DNA of 64,000 nt from Anseranas semipalmata (taxonomy: Eukaryota > Chordata > Aves > Anseriformes > Anseranatidae). A program made the position numbers and the translations under genes. The notes under the pieces are model-generated. The model searched no databases. It was not told the DNA's origin and saw only the letters and a list, made by a program, of their open reading frames with translations. This document shows, one piece after another, positions 11,901 to 26,900 of this stretch (position 1 is its first letter; each line of letters starts with the position of its first letter). The stretch covers positions 486,657 to 550,656 of the forward strand of contig VXAA01007203.1 of NCBI GenBank assembly GCA_013399115.1. The letters run 5' to 3'.

Positions 11901-14900
11901 TCTTCAGAAGTCCTAAGCAAAGCCCGAAAGCCCTGGTCTCCAGACCCTCCGCAACAGGAGGACGAGGCCCTAGAATGGGTAGAAAATTAATATGGAAGAA
12001 GTGGATTTCAGTCCTGGAAAATGAGCAAGACTTGGCAAGTCTGAAACTCGCCTGCAAATCGATAAGGAAAGAGGATTGGAAACGTGCAGGCAGCTAGGTC
12101 CGGGCAGAGAGTAAATCAGAAAGAGTTTTTTCAAATGTGGGATGAGAAAGGATGATTCTGATTCAGATGGAGAGCCCAATTAGAAAAAGTCACAGCACTC
12201 ATCAGGTTTACTGGAACTTTCAAATAAATTGGCCACTTTGCAATAAGGAAATTAAACATCAGCGAAGTTTCTTACTTTCAGACCTTCCATCTTGGCTGTC
12301 TGTCCAGGCTGGGACAGAAGCGTCCATGACCAAGAGCAAGGTGTCTGAAACCAGCATCCAGATAAAACAGGATTGATGAGAACAACCCAAAGCTCCCCGC
12401 TGCGGGGACCGCTCTCAAACAGCCCCAAAACCCGTAAGCATCTGCTGACTCAGGAGGAGAAGATGCAATTGCTAATGACCCGAGCAGATCCGGCACGTTA
12501 ACAGGAAACCAATTAGACTGATACGCGTTGCCCTGCTCGAGGGATGGGTGCAGCTCGCTACCTGCAGCTCGATAGATTTTGCATTAGAAAAGCAATTATA
12601 TTAGAGGTTTGTTAATTCAGTTATGAAAGAGTTTTGATGCTCTCTAATTAAACTTGCTCTGCACGCCTGACGGAGCGTGCGTCGGCCCGGGGCCAGCGAG
12701 GGCCACATGAGGCAGCAGAGGAGGGCTGTGCCCTGGAGCAGGAGAGCTGGGCACGTGCAGGAGCATCCCACCACCAGCCGCCAGGTGCGTGCCTCACCTG
12801 CGCAATCGCAAGGAAGATCCACGAGGTGCCAGAAGAGCCGGGAAGGCACCACGAAGGTCCATGCTGCCCCCGAGCCTTCCTGGCTGCTAACCACGAGACA
12901 AGCACCAGCAGGAACGAAGATGGGGATTTCCTGCTCATGCTTAGCTCGCTGTCTGGACCCTGCTAAGTTATCCTACAAGAGCAGAAGGCCTCAGGGGAAG
13001 GAGGTGATGGGAAGGATGATTTAAGAACAAGGTAAATCAAACATGCTCCTAACTCCCTCTTCCTCTCCCTGCACCCCCATAAGTCCTGCAAGCTCTCACC
13101 ATGACCACTGAAGTGCCTCCACCTGCTCCTGCCATCTTCAACTGCTTCCTAAGGGGTTCCACAAAGGGGCATGTCCCTGGCCACATGTCCTCGACTTCCC
13201 AGCCATCACAGGCAGAGACATGACAAGCCAGACCTCACAGTGGAGGTTGGACAGGTTGAAGCAGGAGGCTGGACTTCGTAACCTCCTCGGGTCCCTTCCA
13301 CCCTATGATCCTAAGGGCTGGACTTGGACCTTAAAATGGCGCCAGGCTGCAGGGGAAGGAAGAGCAGAACTCTTGCAGCATGGTCACCTCTTATGGACTG
13401 GTGGCATCTCGGCGGGGACCGAGCCTGCTGCAGCTCCTGGGGCTGGCTCAGGACATAGTGGTGGGGTAGTGAGGGCAAGGTCCTGCCATGCGGATCTTCA
13501 CTCAATCGGCCACTGGAGGAGCTGGAAGGTTTAACGGTTCCTTTTGTGGTCGAAACCCTTCCCTGGCTCTCCCCCTGCTGCTCCTACCTGCTGCTTTTGG
13601 CCCACACCTCGCTGAGCTGCCAGCAAACCAGCAATGAAGCTCCAAAGCTCTTGCTAATCAGGAGAACATGGCAAATGAGGAAACTGAGGCGCGCAACAGT
13701 CAACCACCACTATCCTGCTTAAAACCCCTGTTTCTGCATAAAGATTTCAGCTGATCTGCAACCATCTCCCATCAGTCTCATCTGCCCCATGGACCCACGA
13801 AGGGTGGCTCAGCAAGCTCCTGGGGACCAGGGGCTGCCCTGCGGAGCCACTTGGCTCTCCAGCACATGAAAGGCCACATAGGAACAGCCCTAAGGAATGC
13901 AGTCCTCAGCCCATCGGTCTCCTCATTTTTCCCAAACCGGTGGATGATCCAACCAGGCACATGCTTCAGTGGCCCTGAGGTGTCATGAGCCAACTCACCA
14001 TCCACAATCCCAAAGCCCCTATAAGATGATCTGGCCCCACAATCAGTTTCTCACCCCTGGATGAGCACCCAGGAGGCATAGAGCAAGCAGGGGTACAGCA
14101 AAGAGCCAGGGAGTTATTGCCACCCTTTGAGTGATGCACCAAGACCTTCAGGCAGGTTCCTCAGTAGTTAGGAGGCCCTGGAAAGAGCTTCTCCAGCACC
14201 TGGACCAGACTTTGGGGAAGACAGGTCCACTCCAGCAACTGAGTCTCTAGAGAGGACCAACAACAGTTGTCCGTAACATCCCCACCAGCAGCAGGGGAGA
14301 CCCACCAGGACCCAATCCTGCTCAGAAATGGGGTGCTGGTAATGTAAGGAGTTTGAAGGAGGGATATATAGAGGGGGAGCAAGAACTGGCAAGACTGGGG
14401 GCTCCAGGAGACACAAAGCCTATTTTGGGAGGTGATCCCACCCAAAGAAGAGGCCTTGGAGGTGGCCCCAACCAAAGAAGAAGCCACAGAGGTAGACCAG
14501 CTGCAGGTGCAGCCACTACCTCATGACTTCACCATGGCCAAGGTCCTTTCCCAAAAGGGGTAATGACCCCCCACCAGTAGGGCCAAAACCTCTGTTCCAC
14601 CACCAGCCAGGACTTAGATCCTTGGAGAAATCCAAGGCAGCTCGGATGCCTCCTGAAGGTAACTGGGATAGAAGAGACAGAATTGTACTTTTTTTTTTTT
14701 GGCTGAAGAAGAGCAGGTTAATGGGGAATTACTCTCTTCCACTACCTGTCTTCAAATAATTGCTGTCTTCAGTTATCTAAAGGTAGTTGAAGATGGAGCC
14801 AGACTCTTGAAGGTTCACAAGGAATAATGGATCAATATAAGAAACTATATAAAAATCGTTTCCCTAGATAAACAAAAGGCTTCAGCTTTATCATGAAGAA

Positions 14901-17900
14901 GTCCAAGTTCAGCGCTAAGGTTTGCAATAAATGTTTCATTAGCAACGCTCTTCAGGATTTTGCTAGTGCTGTAAAAACATCTTTCATATCTATCTAGCAC
15001 TTGTGAGACCACACCTGGAGCTCTGCAGGTTCCCCACTACAGGAAGACATGGACTTACTAGACGAGTCCAGCAGAGGCCACCAAGATGCTTGGGGCTGGA
15101 CCACAAGGAGATGCTTGTGACAACACTAAAAAAAACAGTTCCCCGTATTTTATCCATGATAACGTTTCCTCCCAGACCCTACCAAGAGGAGCAAACTGCA
15201 GCGACTTGGTCCTGCTGGGGTCAACACTGACAGTGGATGCTGGCTCCCATTATCCTGGGACAACCCCGTTGCATGCGAGCCTTCCATCACCAATCATGCA
15301 GCTGCTTTCTGTAAGGCTTCAGAGCATCTTCTGTCACTGGCTCACATCAATCCAAAGGGTTGGTTTTCATCTGCCTCATCCAGCTGCCAAAATACAGAGC
15401 TTTGGAGCAAACAGCCTGCAGCAGAAGCAGTGTTGAAGGGGATGCTGCAGGTGGTGGAGACCCACAGGACCCTCCACCCGGCAGCCCACCAAGAGGATTC
15501 ACGCGGGGAGACCAGCCACAGCCATGCAGCGGGCTGGGAGCAGCAGAGAGGGAGATGTTTGGACCAGGGTCCAGCACCATGGGGTTGCCATCCCCTGCAG
15601 CCCCGGGGCCGCAGCACGGCAAAGCGGGAGCAGGTTCACCCTCGGTGGCAGGGAGCACGGCGCAGGTTCGGGCAGGGAGGGCAGCAGGGGGGGATTTGTG
15701 TTTTCAAAGTTATTCCTCCAGAAGTGAAAGCTGTAAACAAAAATAGAAGCGCTGCACCTCAATGAATTCCTCCAAAGCAAAAGTGTTTGAGCGTGCTCAG
15801 CGGAGCCGTTAAAAAAGACTGGAGCGAGCATCTTCCATTAACGTTACGACTGTGAAATATGACAATAAAATGATAGCCGTATGGTCGCAAATTTGCAGCC
15901 CGCCGAGTTGCTAGGGGTTTATCGTCACTCAAACGTGCAGAGAGCTGTAAAATGTTTACAGAAAGGGTCGTTTGCAGCTATAAAATCCTCTTTTCTCTCC
16001 TAAACAAGGCTGAGTGGAGCCATTTACAAACCCCTGAATGTTCATCGGGGGAGAGGGGAACATCTGTTCTCTCCAGGAGTTTTCAGTGATCTTCTCGAAC
16101 AAATTAACTAAAATGGGTGCTTTCTAATTAAATTAGCACTCGATTGGAATGGTTTGCATTGGTGCGCTTGCTTACAATTAGCGCGGGGAGGCCAGTTAGG
16201 CTCCAGCGCAGGCTATTTAACTGGAAGGTGAAATATGGAAAAGCCCATTACCTGCGCGCACGTACCGGAGGGGCAGGGATGCTCGTGCTCCCTCCGGCTC
16301 TGCCCTCCTGGCCAGAGAACAAAACACAGCGAAGGATGGGAAGGCACCAAGCGCCGTCCAAGCGCTTGTCCCAAGCACTGGGGTCTCCATCTGCAGACCC
16401 AGGGTGGGTCTCTCCCCAGTTGAGCACAGCATCGAGTTCAGCACCACGTCCCCCCTTTCCAATCCCCTTTTTATATATCCCAAGGCTACAGACGCTCACC
16501 GAGACCCCACAGGATCATGCTGAGCCTGTTGCCCAATGCTGGTCCCTAAAAGTCATCCCCAAACACCTGTTCTGCCGGCACCTGCCCTCCTGCACGCACA
16601 GCCAGTACTTTTCTCCCTTCCTCCTGTATTTTCCAGTAGTATAGGGGCATTTTCTCAAATTGTGACCGTTTAACCAAGCAATTCAGATCACTCTGTAATA
16701 ATAACCTGTCCTCCTCCTTATTTACCACCCCACCAATTTGTGTGTCACCTTCAGGGTTTGCAAGCAGAAACTGAACATTATCGCCATGCTCCCCGCTACG
16801 GGCAGAGCTGCCCGGCTCTGCCCCTCTGGCTGAGCGCAGTGGGGAGGGCACAGATCCCAAAACTGCCTCGCAGACACCAGCTGCTTCCTAGAGCCACGCG
16901 AGGACCCATCCGGACCGAACCAAACGGCACCTCAAGGTTCAGTCCTGGCTTTATAGGTGATTTGGGCACTGTTAATCATTTGGGTCCTTTAGCAGCACCA
17001 GCAGCCTCATCCTGTGCCCTCCTGGGATGACCAGGATGAAAGCCTGTTGGTGGCCAGGGCTCCTTTTCTCTTGTTAGATCACTGTTGTCACCGTGCCCTG
17101 GGTCCCTTTGTGTGTTGGGATGAGCCTTTAATCACTGAACGCATCCCAGCACCGGGCACAGGCAAACCTGGGTGCCCAACAGCATCCTCGTGCCTGCTCC
17201 TGGACCAACTGCGCACAATCGCTGCATCCCCTTGGCAGGGAAACTGCTTCGTCATCAGATTATTTTACAGACATCTGCAATTCCTTCCGTGCTTTCCTTT
17301 CCTTTGGATTCTCCAGTCTCCGCTTTCCTGATGCCTCATGCTCTTCCTGTTCCTGGGGCAAAGGCATGCCCGAACCAGCACGGAGGGATGCACACCCAAA
17401 CCACATACCTGTCAGCCCTGCAGAGCCCCCAGCCTCCCTGCCAACATCCCTGGACTGAACCAGCTGCTTTTGCTCATCTTCCCACCCAAAACAACTGGAA
17501 TCCATCACACTGTGATGTGCAAACTGGAGTTAGCAGACAAGCTGCTCCTGGATGCCCTTGCTGCTGGGGTGTCTCTGCCCTCTAGCCGCTCTCTCGACCG
17601 CCTCGCGCTGAGTTCCTCCAGCCTGCCAAGTGCAATTCAGGGCATTTCAACAGCTTTCTTGTCTGCGGATTAATTGCTCCGTCTTCATCGCAGAGATAAA
17701 ACAGCCCGATTAACCCGCTGCTTCAGGAGCACTTCCCCGGGAGAGCAGCGGCGGCCCCGCAGCTGAGATCAAAAAGGAATTGAACCAGGGCCAAGGAGGG
17801 GAGAGGAGGGAGGCGCGCGGGGGGGACTCCCTGCGCCTCGGAAGGGAAGCCGAGCACTTCACATCACGCGGAGAAGAGCCTCCCCAGCAAACGGTCCGTG

Positions 17901-20900
17901 CTGAAACACCGCGTCCCTGCCACACCGCATGGCTGAGCGGGCACCTCTGCAGCGCACGCTCGCCTGTGACTTCGGGAATATGTTGCTAATCCTGGGAATT
18001 TTCTTCCCAGCAGCGTCAAGGCATCTCAGACCTCCCCGGCTTGAAGCGGGGTTTGCACTTCACTGCTGAGCCAGGCACAGCCTGCGGCAACTCAGCCTCC
18101 GCTTACAGAGCAATGGGCAAACGCCCCAGCACCGAATTCATCCCTCGTACCAGCAGGGGCCTGTTCCGGCTGCACGCTAGGTTGGAGGAGGCACGGGACT
18201 GAGGATGGGGAGGGAAGCTGGGCCGATTTCTCCGGCCCTTCCATTCACACTAAGCCATGCCATGTGCCGCCAAGCTGGCGGAGGCAGTATGAATTTCATC
18301 CCACCTCTCTGCTGCCAGAGCAGAAGACAGGGCCCTCCAACTCAATAGGCTTTCCTTGTTTTGCCCACAGTTGGAGAAAAAAAAATCACAGATCATTTTT
18401 GAAGCCGTTCTCTTTTCCCATCAAATCCTCTTGGATCTCAGCTCAAGCTGAAATGACAACTTACTGCCACTAAATGTTTCAATTTTTGGAACCAGACGCT
18501 GTCCCCCCTCTGCTATCCGAGATGGTGCTCAGGAGAAGCAACCGCTGCCCATCCCTCCAACAGAGGATAGGAGACACAATGCAAAATATAAAGCAAAGTC
18601 CAGCCAAAACCTCTCGCCCAGCACTGGAAAGGAACAACCACGTTCCTAACGGAGCGGCTCCAAGGCACAGAACGAGGATATTGGCCTCTGCTTCGCCCTG
18701 CACTGCATCTCCATCACCTCTGCACCTGCAGACAAGTCCAGATCTCCCCAGCGCACCCCAAAGTCACCTACCTTTGCACAGAGCTGCTGTTGGAGCCAGC
18801 ACTTAAGGGATTTTCCAGTGTAGGGGCTGAATTAGGAGAGCAGGAACCAAGAAACATATTGGAAAAGCAGAAATATGCAGCAAACCTCGTCTGGAAGGTA
18901 TGCAAACTGCTTTGCAGAGACACAAAGACATTTCTTCTCATTGCTTCAACAATTCTCTCCTACTTTTTTCACAGTCAGGTCAAACAGCTGAAACATTTGC
19001 CTGAGCTTTTCCAAAAATAAAGAATGTCAAGGCAGAATCTGTTTGCTGTCATGTGCAAGAACTTTTGCTCATCCTAAAACTGCATTTTCTCATGGAGGTC
19101 CAGAGACCAGAGCCTTCTGCGGGTCCAGCAACAAGGCACAGCATCACTGCAGCCCTCCGAAACACCCTCCCTCCTACCAGGGACCGCTGGGACTCCATCA
19201 TGGGAACAAGACAGGATCCATCATCGGGTAATTTATAAGATAAAGAAGAAGGAGCTGAAGATAAAGGACGGGGAAAAAATTCTATCACGCAGTTTCAGGA
19301 GCAGAGTGCGTGAATTGGTCAGTATGAAGGGCTGGTGCCCCTGTGCACACAGAGATGCGAGTCCCAGTTGTCATCCCAGTTTGGGCTCCCAGCATAACTG
19401 GTTTGGTGACTCATGAGGACCACCGATCCCACAAAAACACACAGGATAACAGCAGGGAATAACCCTCCTGCTCAGCCTCAGTGGTGAATCGGGGCAGTCC
19501 AGAGCAAAACCAGTCCAAGTGCTTCCTACCTGGCTCATCCCTTGGCTCGTCCTCATCCCTCTCCACTTTGCAGCCCTCGTCACCGGGGGAGGCCGAGGAC
19601 TGGAGGGAGATGAAGGACGGCAGTTTCTGCAGCCAGCTGCTTTGCGAGGCATCCACATCTCTCCAGAACTTCACATCCTGCTCTGAGCTGGAGGGTCCAG
19701 GCACTTCCCCGTCATCATAGAGCTGGGCTGGGTCATTCCTAGAGGAGGCACATGGAAAAAATAACAATGAAAAATAAAGTGATCTCTTGGCAGTGCTGGT
19801 CTCACGTGCATGAGAAGAAGCTGAGGTGAACCACCAGAGCCATAAGCAGAGGCTCTCTGGGCTCCATCCCAGGCTGCTCCTTGTCTCTGGTTTCTTGTGA
19901 GCCCAGCTGACGTGACAGTTCAGCTCAGCTGACATCTCTGATGACGGTGCTAATAAAGGAAAAACCTCCCGAGCAGCTTTCAAGCGCTGCGAGGTGGCCA
20001 GGGGCGTGCTCCCTTCCCCGCAGAGGATGCCAGGAGTCGACACTGGGACGGGACGGGGTGCAGGATGCCCTGCGCTCATGCCTCCTTACCTAAAAAGAGC
20101 AAGGAGCTATTTTACACCTCATTGACAAGGGGGACATGAGCTGTGTGTCATTCCAAGGCTCTTCTGTCACCCAGGGTAAGTCCAGAGAGCCTGCCGAGCG
20201 CTCGTCCCCTCTGCTACCATACAAGGCAGGGCTGGGGTGGGGACCAGGACTGGGCGAGCTGCGGACTGGACCAGTGGCCAGGGGCGGCTCGCCGGGACCC
20301 CCGCTTCCATCCCACCTTCACCCCCATCCTGCTGCAAAGAGCTGGCGAGGAGCAAAGCACCCAAGCTGGTATTTTCTCCTGCTAACCAGGACTTTTAGAC
20401 AGGTGGGGGCTTTTAAAGCCCGATTTCAGCTGGGCTTTAATTTTCATTATGCTTAAAGTGTTTCAATTCAAAGAGCAAAACATGGGGCAGAACTCAGCTG
20501 GGCTGTCAGGGGTGCCACTGCTCCCTGCTCTGCCCCAGCTCCAGCTGTGGCTCCCTCCAGCCAAAACCTCGCCGCAGCCGCCGAGCCAGCCCGTGGTGAC
20601 AGTGATCGATAGAGCGGGACCTGCCGAAGGGCTGCGAGGAATTAGCACCAGCCCAGCCCTCCTCCTGCCCCTGTTCTGCCGGACAGATTCATTCTGCTCG
20701 GGGGCGAGGATTGAGGAAGCCAGGGATGTGCCAAGCTCAGAAAAATTGGTCTCCCTGCAGGGACGAGGACCGACGTGTCCATCAGCCTGCCGGCTCTGTC
20801 TCAGCACCCAAGAGCTTCATCTTTGCCCAGAAGATGCTCCAGCTGAGGAAACCACGGGAAGAGCAGAAGATGCCACCGCTGAGTTAGCAGCAGTTAGATC

Positions 20901-23900
20901 AGGGCCAAACTCTGTGTCTGGGTGATTCCTGCTCCGTGGTCTGGCAGGGAATGGTATGGGTTGCCCCATCCTGCCTTGGCAGCGATAGCACGGGACAAAG
21001 CCTGGAATGCAGGGCCTGCTGGGCAGTTTGGAGCACAACAAACAACCAGCACCCCATGGCAGAGGGGACGATGACCTCCAAAAGGCTTGGAGAGCTGCTT
21101 TACGTTGATAGTGTTAGGACAAGGGGGAATGGTTTCAAACTAAGACAGGGGAGATTTAGGTTGGATATTAGGAGGAAGGTTTTCCCTCAGAGGGTGGTGA
21201 GGCACTGGAACAGGTTGCCCAGAGAGGTTGTGGATGCCCCATCCCTGGAGGCATTCAAGGCCAGGCTGGATGTGGCGCTGGGCAGCCTGCTCTAGTAGTT
21301 GGCAACCCTGCCCAGAGCAGGGGGGTTGAAACTAGATGATCTTTAAGGTCCTTTTCAACCCAGGCCATTCTATGATTCTATGATTCTATGATTTACACTC
21401 AGAGTTGCTGCCATGATTAACCAAGGACCCAAGCCAGCATCAACTTTATAAAGCCAGTTACATCTCCGCATCCATCCCCGTCTCTGCTTCTTCAAGCAGT
21501 GAGTCCAGCCCTGATGGTGAGTCCCTCTGTGCCATGCCAAGGGCCAGGGGCTCAGCCCAGCTCCAGAGAGGTGGAAGAGGGAGACAGAGGGACAGGGATG
21601 ATGGCTTCCAGTTCCCCACCAAGCTAAGGACAAGCTGTACACACTTTCTGCAATGGAGTCTCCATCAGGGCTCCTCCATCTCCCAGGCAAGGTCTACAAA
21701 AGCCTCAGAGATACTTGGAGGTGCCGAAGACCTGGGCAGCACATTTCTAAGTGCAAAGCCACCCACGCTCCAATGGCATGAACATCTCATAGGGTACCGA
21801 GATGCAAGCAATCCCCAAAGTGAGTTTCTTCCGCTCTTTCCTACCTGCCCGTCTCCTCCCAGAGCCGTCTCCACTTGGAGGGGGGGTCACTGTGGTCCCC
21901 ATCGTCGGCAGCGCTGTCCCCTCGTGGGTGACGCTTCTTCTGCGGGTGCAGCAGCTTGCAGTGGGCGCCCTTGGGGCAGACGCCTTTCTTGGCAAAGTCT
22001 GGGCAAACCAGCGTGTGCTTCTTCTTGCACTGCGAGGCAAAAAGAGAGAGATGCTGGGAAACGCAGCGACTTGTCCCTCCCAAAATCCCCGCGAGGAGCA
22101 CAAGTTCCCAGAGCTGGGCTCCTTCAGGTGGCACCAACTCAGCGCCAGAGGCAGAGAAGGATGTGCTGGGGTTTCCTCCTCCATACCAAAACATTACTCC
22201 ACATCAAAGTGCTATTACAAAATACTACTCTCTTCCAGGAGACGCTACTGCTTTCCCCACTGCTTTCCAAGAACCTGACTTTGCAGACCCAAAATGCCAA
22301 AATCTTGACAGCAATGATCTGCCCCTGAGGTGATGGTACTGGAAGGTCCTGCACAGGTTAACTGGGGTGGAGAAGCTGGTTTCAGAGAGGACGCTGGATT
22401 ACAACGTTCTTCCACTCTGGGTCTGTAACCTCTCCCTCTTGCAGACACCTGAGCACAGAGCAGGAACGAAGCACGCTCATTTTTCTCTGCAAAATGCACG
22501 TATCTGGGGACTGCTGCCTGCACCACCCTCCTGCCAAAGGTGGTTGTGGCCAAGGGCCGGAGCTCTGTCCATGGTTTCCAGAAGCAATGCTCACAGTGGG
22601 AGCCAGTGGGAAGGAGAAGTCTGTGGCACTGCCCAGGATGCCCTGCACGGGCTTTCTGCTGGGAAATGGCACTTTTTGGCAGCAGGAAAGGCAGGAAGGG
22701 ATGCCGGCAGGGCAGAAGAGACACCTTTGGATGCGATTTCTATCTGGGTGGCTGGGAAAGTTGGCTGGGTTAAGGGAGAAAGCCCAGCCTCTCTAATCTC
22801 CAGCTCTGTGACACAGCACCCAGAGACCCAGAGAGCTCATCCCGACGTAGCACGAGGGACTTGGGGTGGGAACTGGTCCTATAGCCCTGCTCAGCCCTGT
22901 GATGTCCAGGGAACCCAATCCCACCAGGATGCTCCCTCCTGCCCTACCCAATGAGCCCACTTTGGCTCTTGCAGGGTAGCAGAGGCATGCACCATGCTGT
23001 CACACATGCTGTGACACCACAGCGAGACACAACCCAACTCACACACTGCAGCAAAGGGCTCGCAACACCAGCAAACACTGAGCAGTTCACCTCTTCCACT
23101 AGCAAAGACGCAGCCACTTGTTTCTCCGCATGGATCCTGTCTCACTTGAATGCCCACACTACAGAACTCCTTGCTCCAGGGCAGCACAGATGCTAAAATT
23201 TTGCATGGGTTTGGGGGAAAGCAGACAGATCCACGGGAAGAGAAACACAGTGAGGGTTTGCAGCGTGACGGTTCTTGTGTACTTATAAAAACGTGTCTTC
23301 CCATCAATAGGGGATCACGGGATGCAGGCGAGCTCCTGCCCTTTTAATGCCCCCAAAGTCAAGTTGTATGGGAGCAGCCCCCCGCGGTGACCTTTGGGAC
23401 GAAACGGCAGCCCCGCTGAGCCGCCGGAGCGGTAGCAGACCGAGGGGTCTCTGCTCGAAAGGGCAGTGGGGTCCGGCAGCTCGGCTGCCCAGGGGCGATC
23501 GCCAACATCGGCAGCGGAGCGAGGAGCTCGGCAGCTGGAGGCTGGGGAGGTCGCGAACGCGGCAGGAGGGCTGGGGACCCGGACAGACACACGGACACCG
23601 GCTCTGCAGGGGAGACAGTGTGAGAACCAGGAGGAAAGCCCAGCAGGGACCAGTGCAGCAACAGCACCGCTTCCCAGGCCAGACACTGAAAATTCAAGAA
23701 AACCAGCTCCCAGCACTTTCCCCTCTATTTCAATGAGCTTCCATAAGGTTACAGCAAGTAAATCTATGGCCCAATGAGCAACCTGAAAGTAGAGCATCTC
23801 AAACTGTGCCCAGGGTTTACCTTTACTCTGAAATCCTACGTTTGCTGTATGCCACCCATGGACAGGTGCTGGAAAAGCATCACCAGAGACGATGCTTTGG

Positions 23901-26900
23901 TGCCAGCTCTCACGAGCTGGGAGGAACGTTAAGTCTTATCTTCAGTACACCACGCAAGAGTGAGTATGTGAAAACCATCTCCTCCAGTGCACAAAGCTTC
24001 TCTCACCCTGTTTAAGCAGCCATTATCTTAGAAAATCTAGAAAACACACACTTAAATCGAGCAGAAGTTTGGGAAAGCAGCTTTTCTTTTCTCCCTACCT
24101 TCTTCCCAACTTGTAATGCTTCAGACACCTCCGGCTGCTGAAGATATGGACCAACAGTAAGTGCTTGGAAAAGACAGCAACAGCACAGCTTTAAAGTAAT
24201 TTTTTCCCAAAATATTAGCAAGCAGGAGAACAACAAACCCCTCAACCTGATAATTGCTTTAAAGCTAAGTGCACCAAAATTAGCTGGAGAAGGGATGGAG
24301 CAAGGAACAGCTGGGGAGACTGAAAGCCAAACTGCGCGGGGCCAGCTCAGAGATCACCCGCACGGACAAGAGCTGCAAACCTGCCTCGTTCATCTTCTCG
24401 TGTTCCTTCTCCCCGCACACCTTGCTCACAGTGGTTCTTTAGTTGGAGGGATGGTGATGGGCGATGATGCCCACACACAAATTGCATGGCACCGGTGGTA
24501 CAAGGACCATCGGGGGCTCATATGGGCAGAGCTGCTGAGCCCGCCATGGGGGCAAGCAGATCCCTGGGGAAGGACCAAACCCCTTCTGTGGTGTAAATCC
24601 TTGCTGTAAGCAGCATCCAGGCTCATCCCAAGCAGTGGCTCTGTCTATGCTTCACTTGTCCAGAGGGATGAGGCACTGGCAGAGGTGGAAAGCCAAGATG
24701 AGCAGAACAAAAGGAGCATCCCAATGCCTGGAGCAGCCAAGGATCCTGAATGTTCCTGGAAAGCATCCTTGATGCTGATCCCCTTCAGAAAGGCATGCTG
24801 CAGAGATTTGCAAGCACTGAGAATTACAACACTCCAGGAAATACCTCAAAGAAAGGCAGCACAAAGACCATTTCACCCACTAAAGGGATGCAGTTGTATG
24901 GTGGAGAGCAGTGCATCTCCAACGACCCCATGCTACGCCTGAGCAAAGCAAACCTGCTGCAGTCAGGGAAGGGAAAGGTGCAATCATTGAGGCTGGAAAC
25001 AGTGCAAAGTGCCTGATCTGAAGCAAGAGCAAAGCCTCAGGAGCAGGATTTCATGTTTCATACAAAAGAATCGAGCAGCAAAGCAAGGAGGGATGGATTC
25101 TCAGGCTGTGCAACCACTTTTCCAACCAGAGTCAACACAAAATACGGTGTATCAGACCTACTGATACAACCTACTTTAGGTTGAACTAGGTGATCTTGAA
25201 GGTCTCTTCCAACCTAAATGCTTCTGTGATTCTGTGATACTGCTCGCTGCACGAGCACTGGCACAGGCTGCCCAGAGAGGTGCTGGAGTCTCCCTCCTTG
25301 GAGATCTTCAGAAGCCACTCAGACGTGGTCCTGGGCACCCTGCTCCAGGTGGCCCTGCTGGAGCAGGGCATTGGACCAGTGGACCTCCAGAGGTTCCTTC
25401 CAACCTCAACCATTCTGTGATTCTGCAGAAGGTTCATAGCCCACCTCCAGCTCTCCATCCCTGCAATGACGGTGACACCCTGAGGATCTCCCTTGCCTCT
25501 CCTTTGCTCCCAACAGAGAATTCCTGCCCAGCGCCTGCTCTCACGTCCCGGCTTCATTCGGCCACGTGCCCTCACGCATGTGGCTCTCGGACCGTGCTCG
25601 CTACTTGCACGCAGCCATGAAGACGGGACGGGGCAGGTCTCACGTTTCTCACCCGAGGGCCTTCATGGGTGCCGCAGCTTTTCCCAGAAGAGCGCAGGGA
25701 GCCAGGAGATTCCTGCCCGGGGCGGTACCTGGCCAAACTCCCATGGAGCATCTGCCGCTTGCTGAGCCTTGGGGCTCTGCCGCATCGCTCGTGTGCGAAA
25801 CCAGCCCCCCGGGATGCCTTCTACCCGGAGGAATCGTGTGATCAGAAATGCTGGCTTTGCAGGGGTTTTGCGGTTGGGTCCGGTTCGCCCCCGTGGTGTT
25901 TTGTCCGCAGCTTTGCTCTGGTGTCCCCAGAGCTGTAAAAAAGCCCAGAGATGCCTCCGAGGCAGTTCACCAAGTGTTGACAAAATGTCAAATAAACTCC
26001 TTCTATCAATTTCTTTGTTTCTCAAGCAACACAGAGGTCTCCCCTGTTATCTAAAAACATGCGTGACGTCGGTTACTGCTAATTAGTGGCAGGGCGGCAG
26101 CTCTGCAAAGCCTCTGCCCAAGGATGCAAAATCCTCTCCCATACAGCAACTTCCAGTGCAAAAACAGGGAAAGGAGAAGGGCGGGAAAAGGGAGTCCTTG
26201 CCTCAAACAGCCACGTGGATGCGTCACCCGTGCAGTTGGCACTGCTGCCTCTACACCGAGGAACGATGGAGAACAGTGCTGCTTTTGGGGAAAAGCCAGG
26301 AAACGTGGCTGCTGGGAGGGACCAAGGGATGGTGCCGCATCCCCGGTTGGGCGACACGTGTGTCCCCATCCCCATTAAGCCTTGCAGTGGGAACAGGACT
26401 CGCCGCATCCCCAGCCGATCGTTGGCTCCCTGGCAAACATACACTTAATGTTAAGAAAACAAACCGCGTGTGACTAATTCCAGCGCTGTGTCCCCGGCTC
26501 AGCTTTCTAATGACTTTTCCGCGCCGCTCGCTGTGACAACACACTTGGCCCTTTTCCTATAGTGCCCCGCATGCCCCAGCCCTGCTGTCTGCCTGTCTGT
26601 CCATCACCACCGTGTCAGGGCTGGGAGGGCTGCACGGAGAGGCAGGGATCTGCTTACGGCTCGGTGTGTCCTGGCCGGGAAGGCAGCTCCTCCGCTCCAG
26701 GCTTGGAGCGCTGGATGGAAAAGCCCCTTCTATTTCTTTATGGAGGGGAGGGGGCAGCTCTTTCTCTCTTGCCCCCGTGCCTTGAAGCCAGATGAAGCAG
26801 AGGGCTGGGGTTACTGTAAAGCTGCTTGCTGCCCACCACGTGTCAGCCGGGGTGAAGCAGCGCTGGGCTGCGGGGTGGCAGGAGCGACCTCGCGCTCGGG

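Larger units (their letters stand above)
6138..19529 (-). other. ZC3H3 intron, 13.4 kb
   Basis: It runs from the donor GTAGGAAGC at 19529 to the acceptor at 6138. It contains a CR1 internal fragment at about 14993-15120, a possible CR1 tail at 13240-13318, an old LINE remnant at 16625-16770 and a 13-bp tandem duplication at 11723-11747. Nothing else coding was recognised. Confidence 0.85.
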
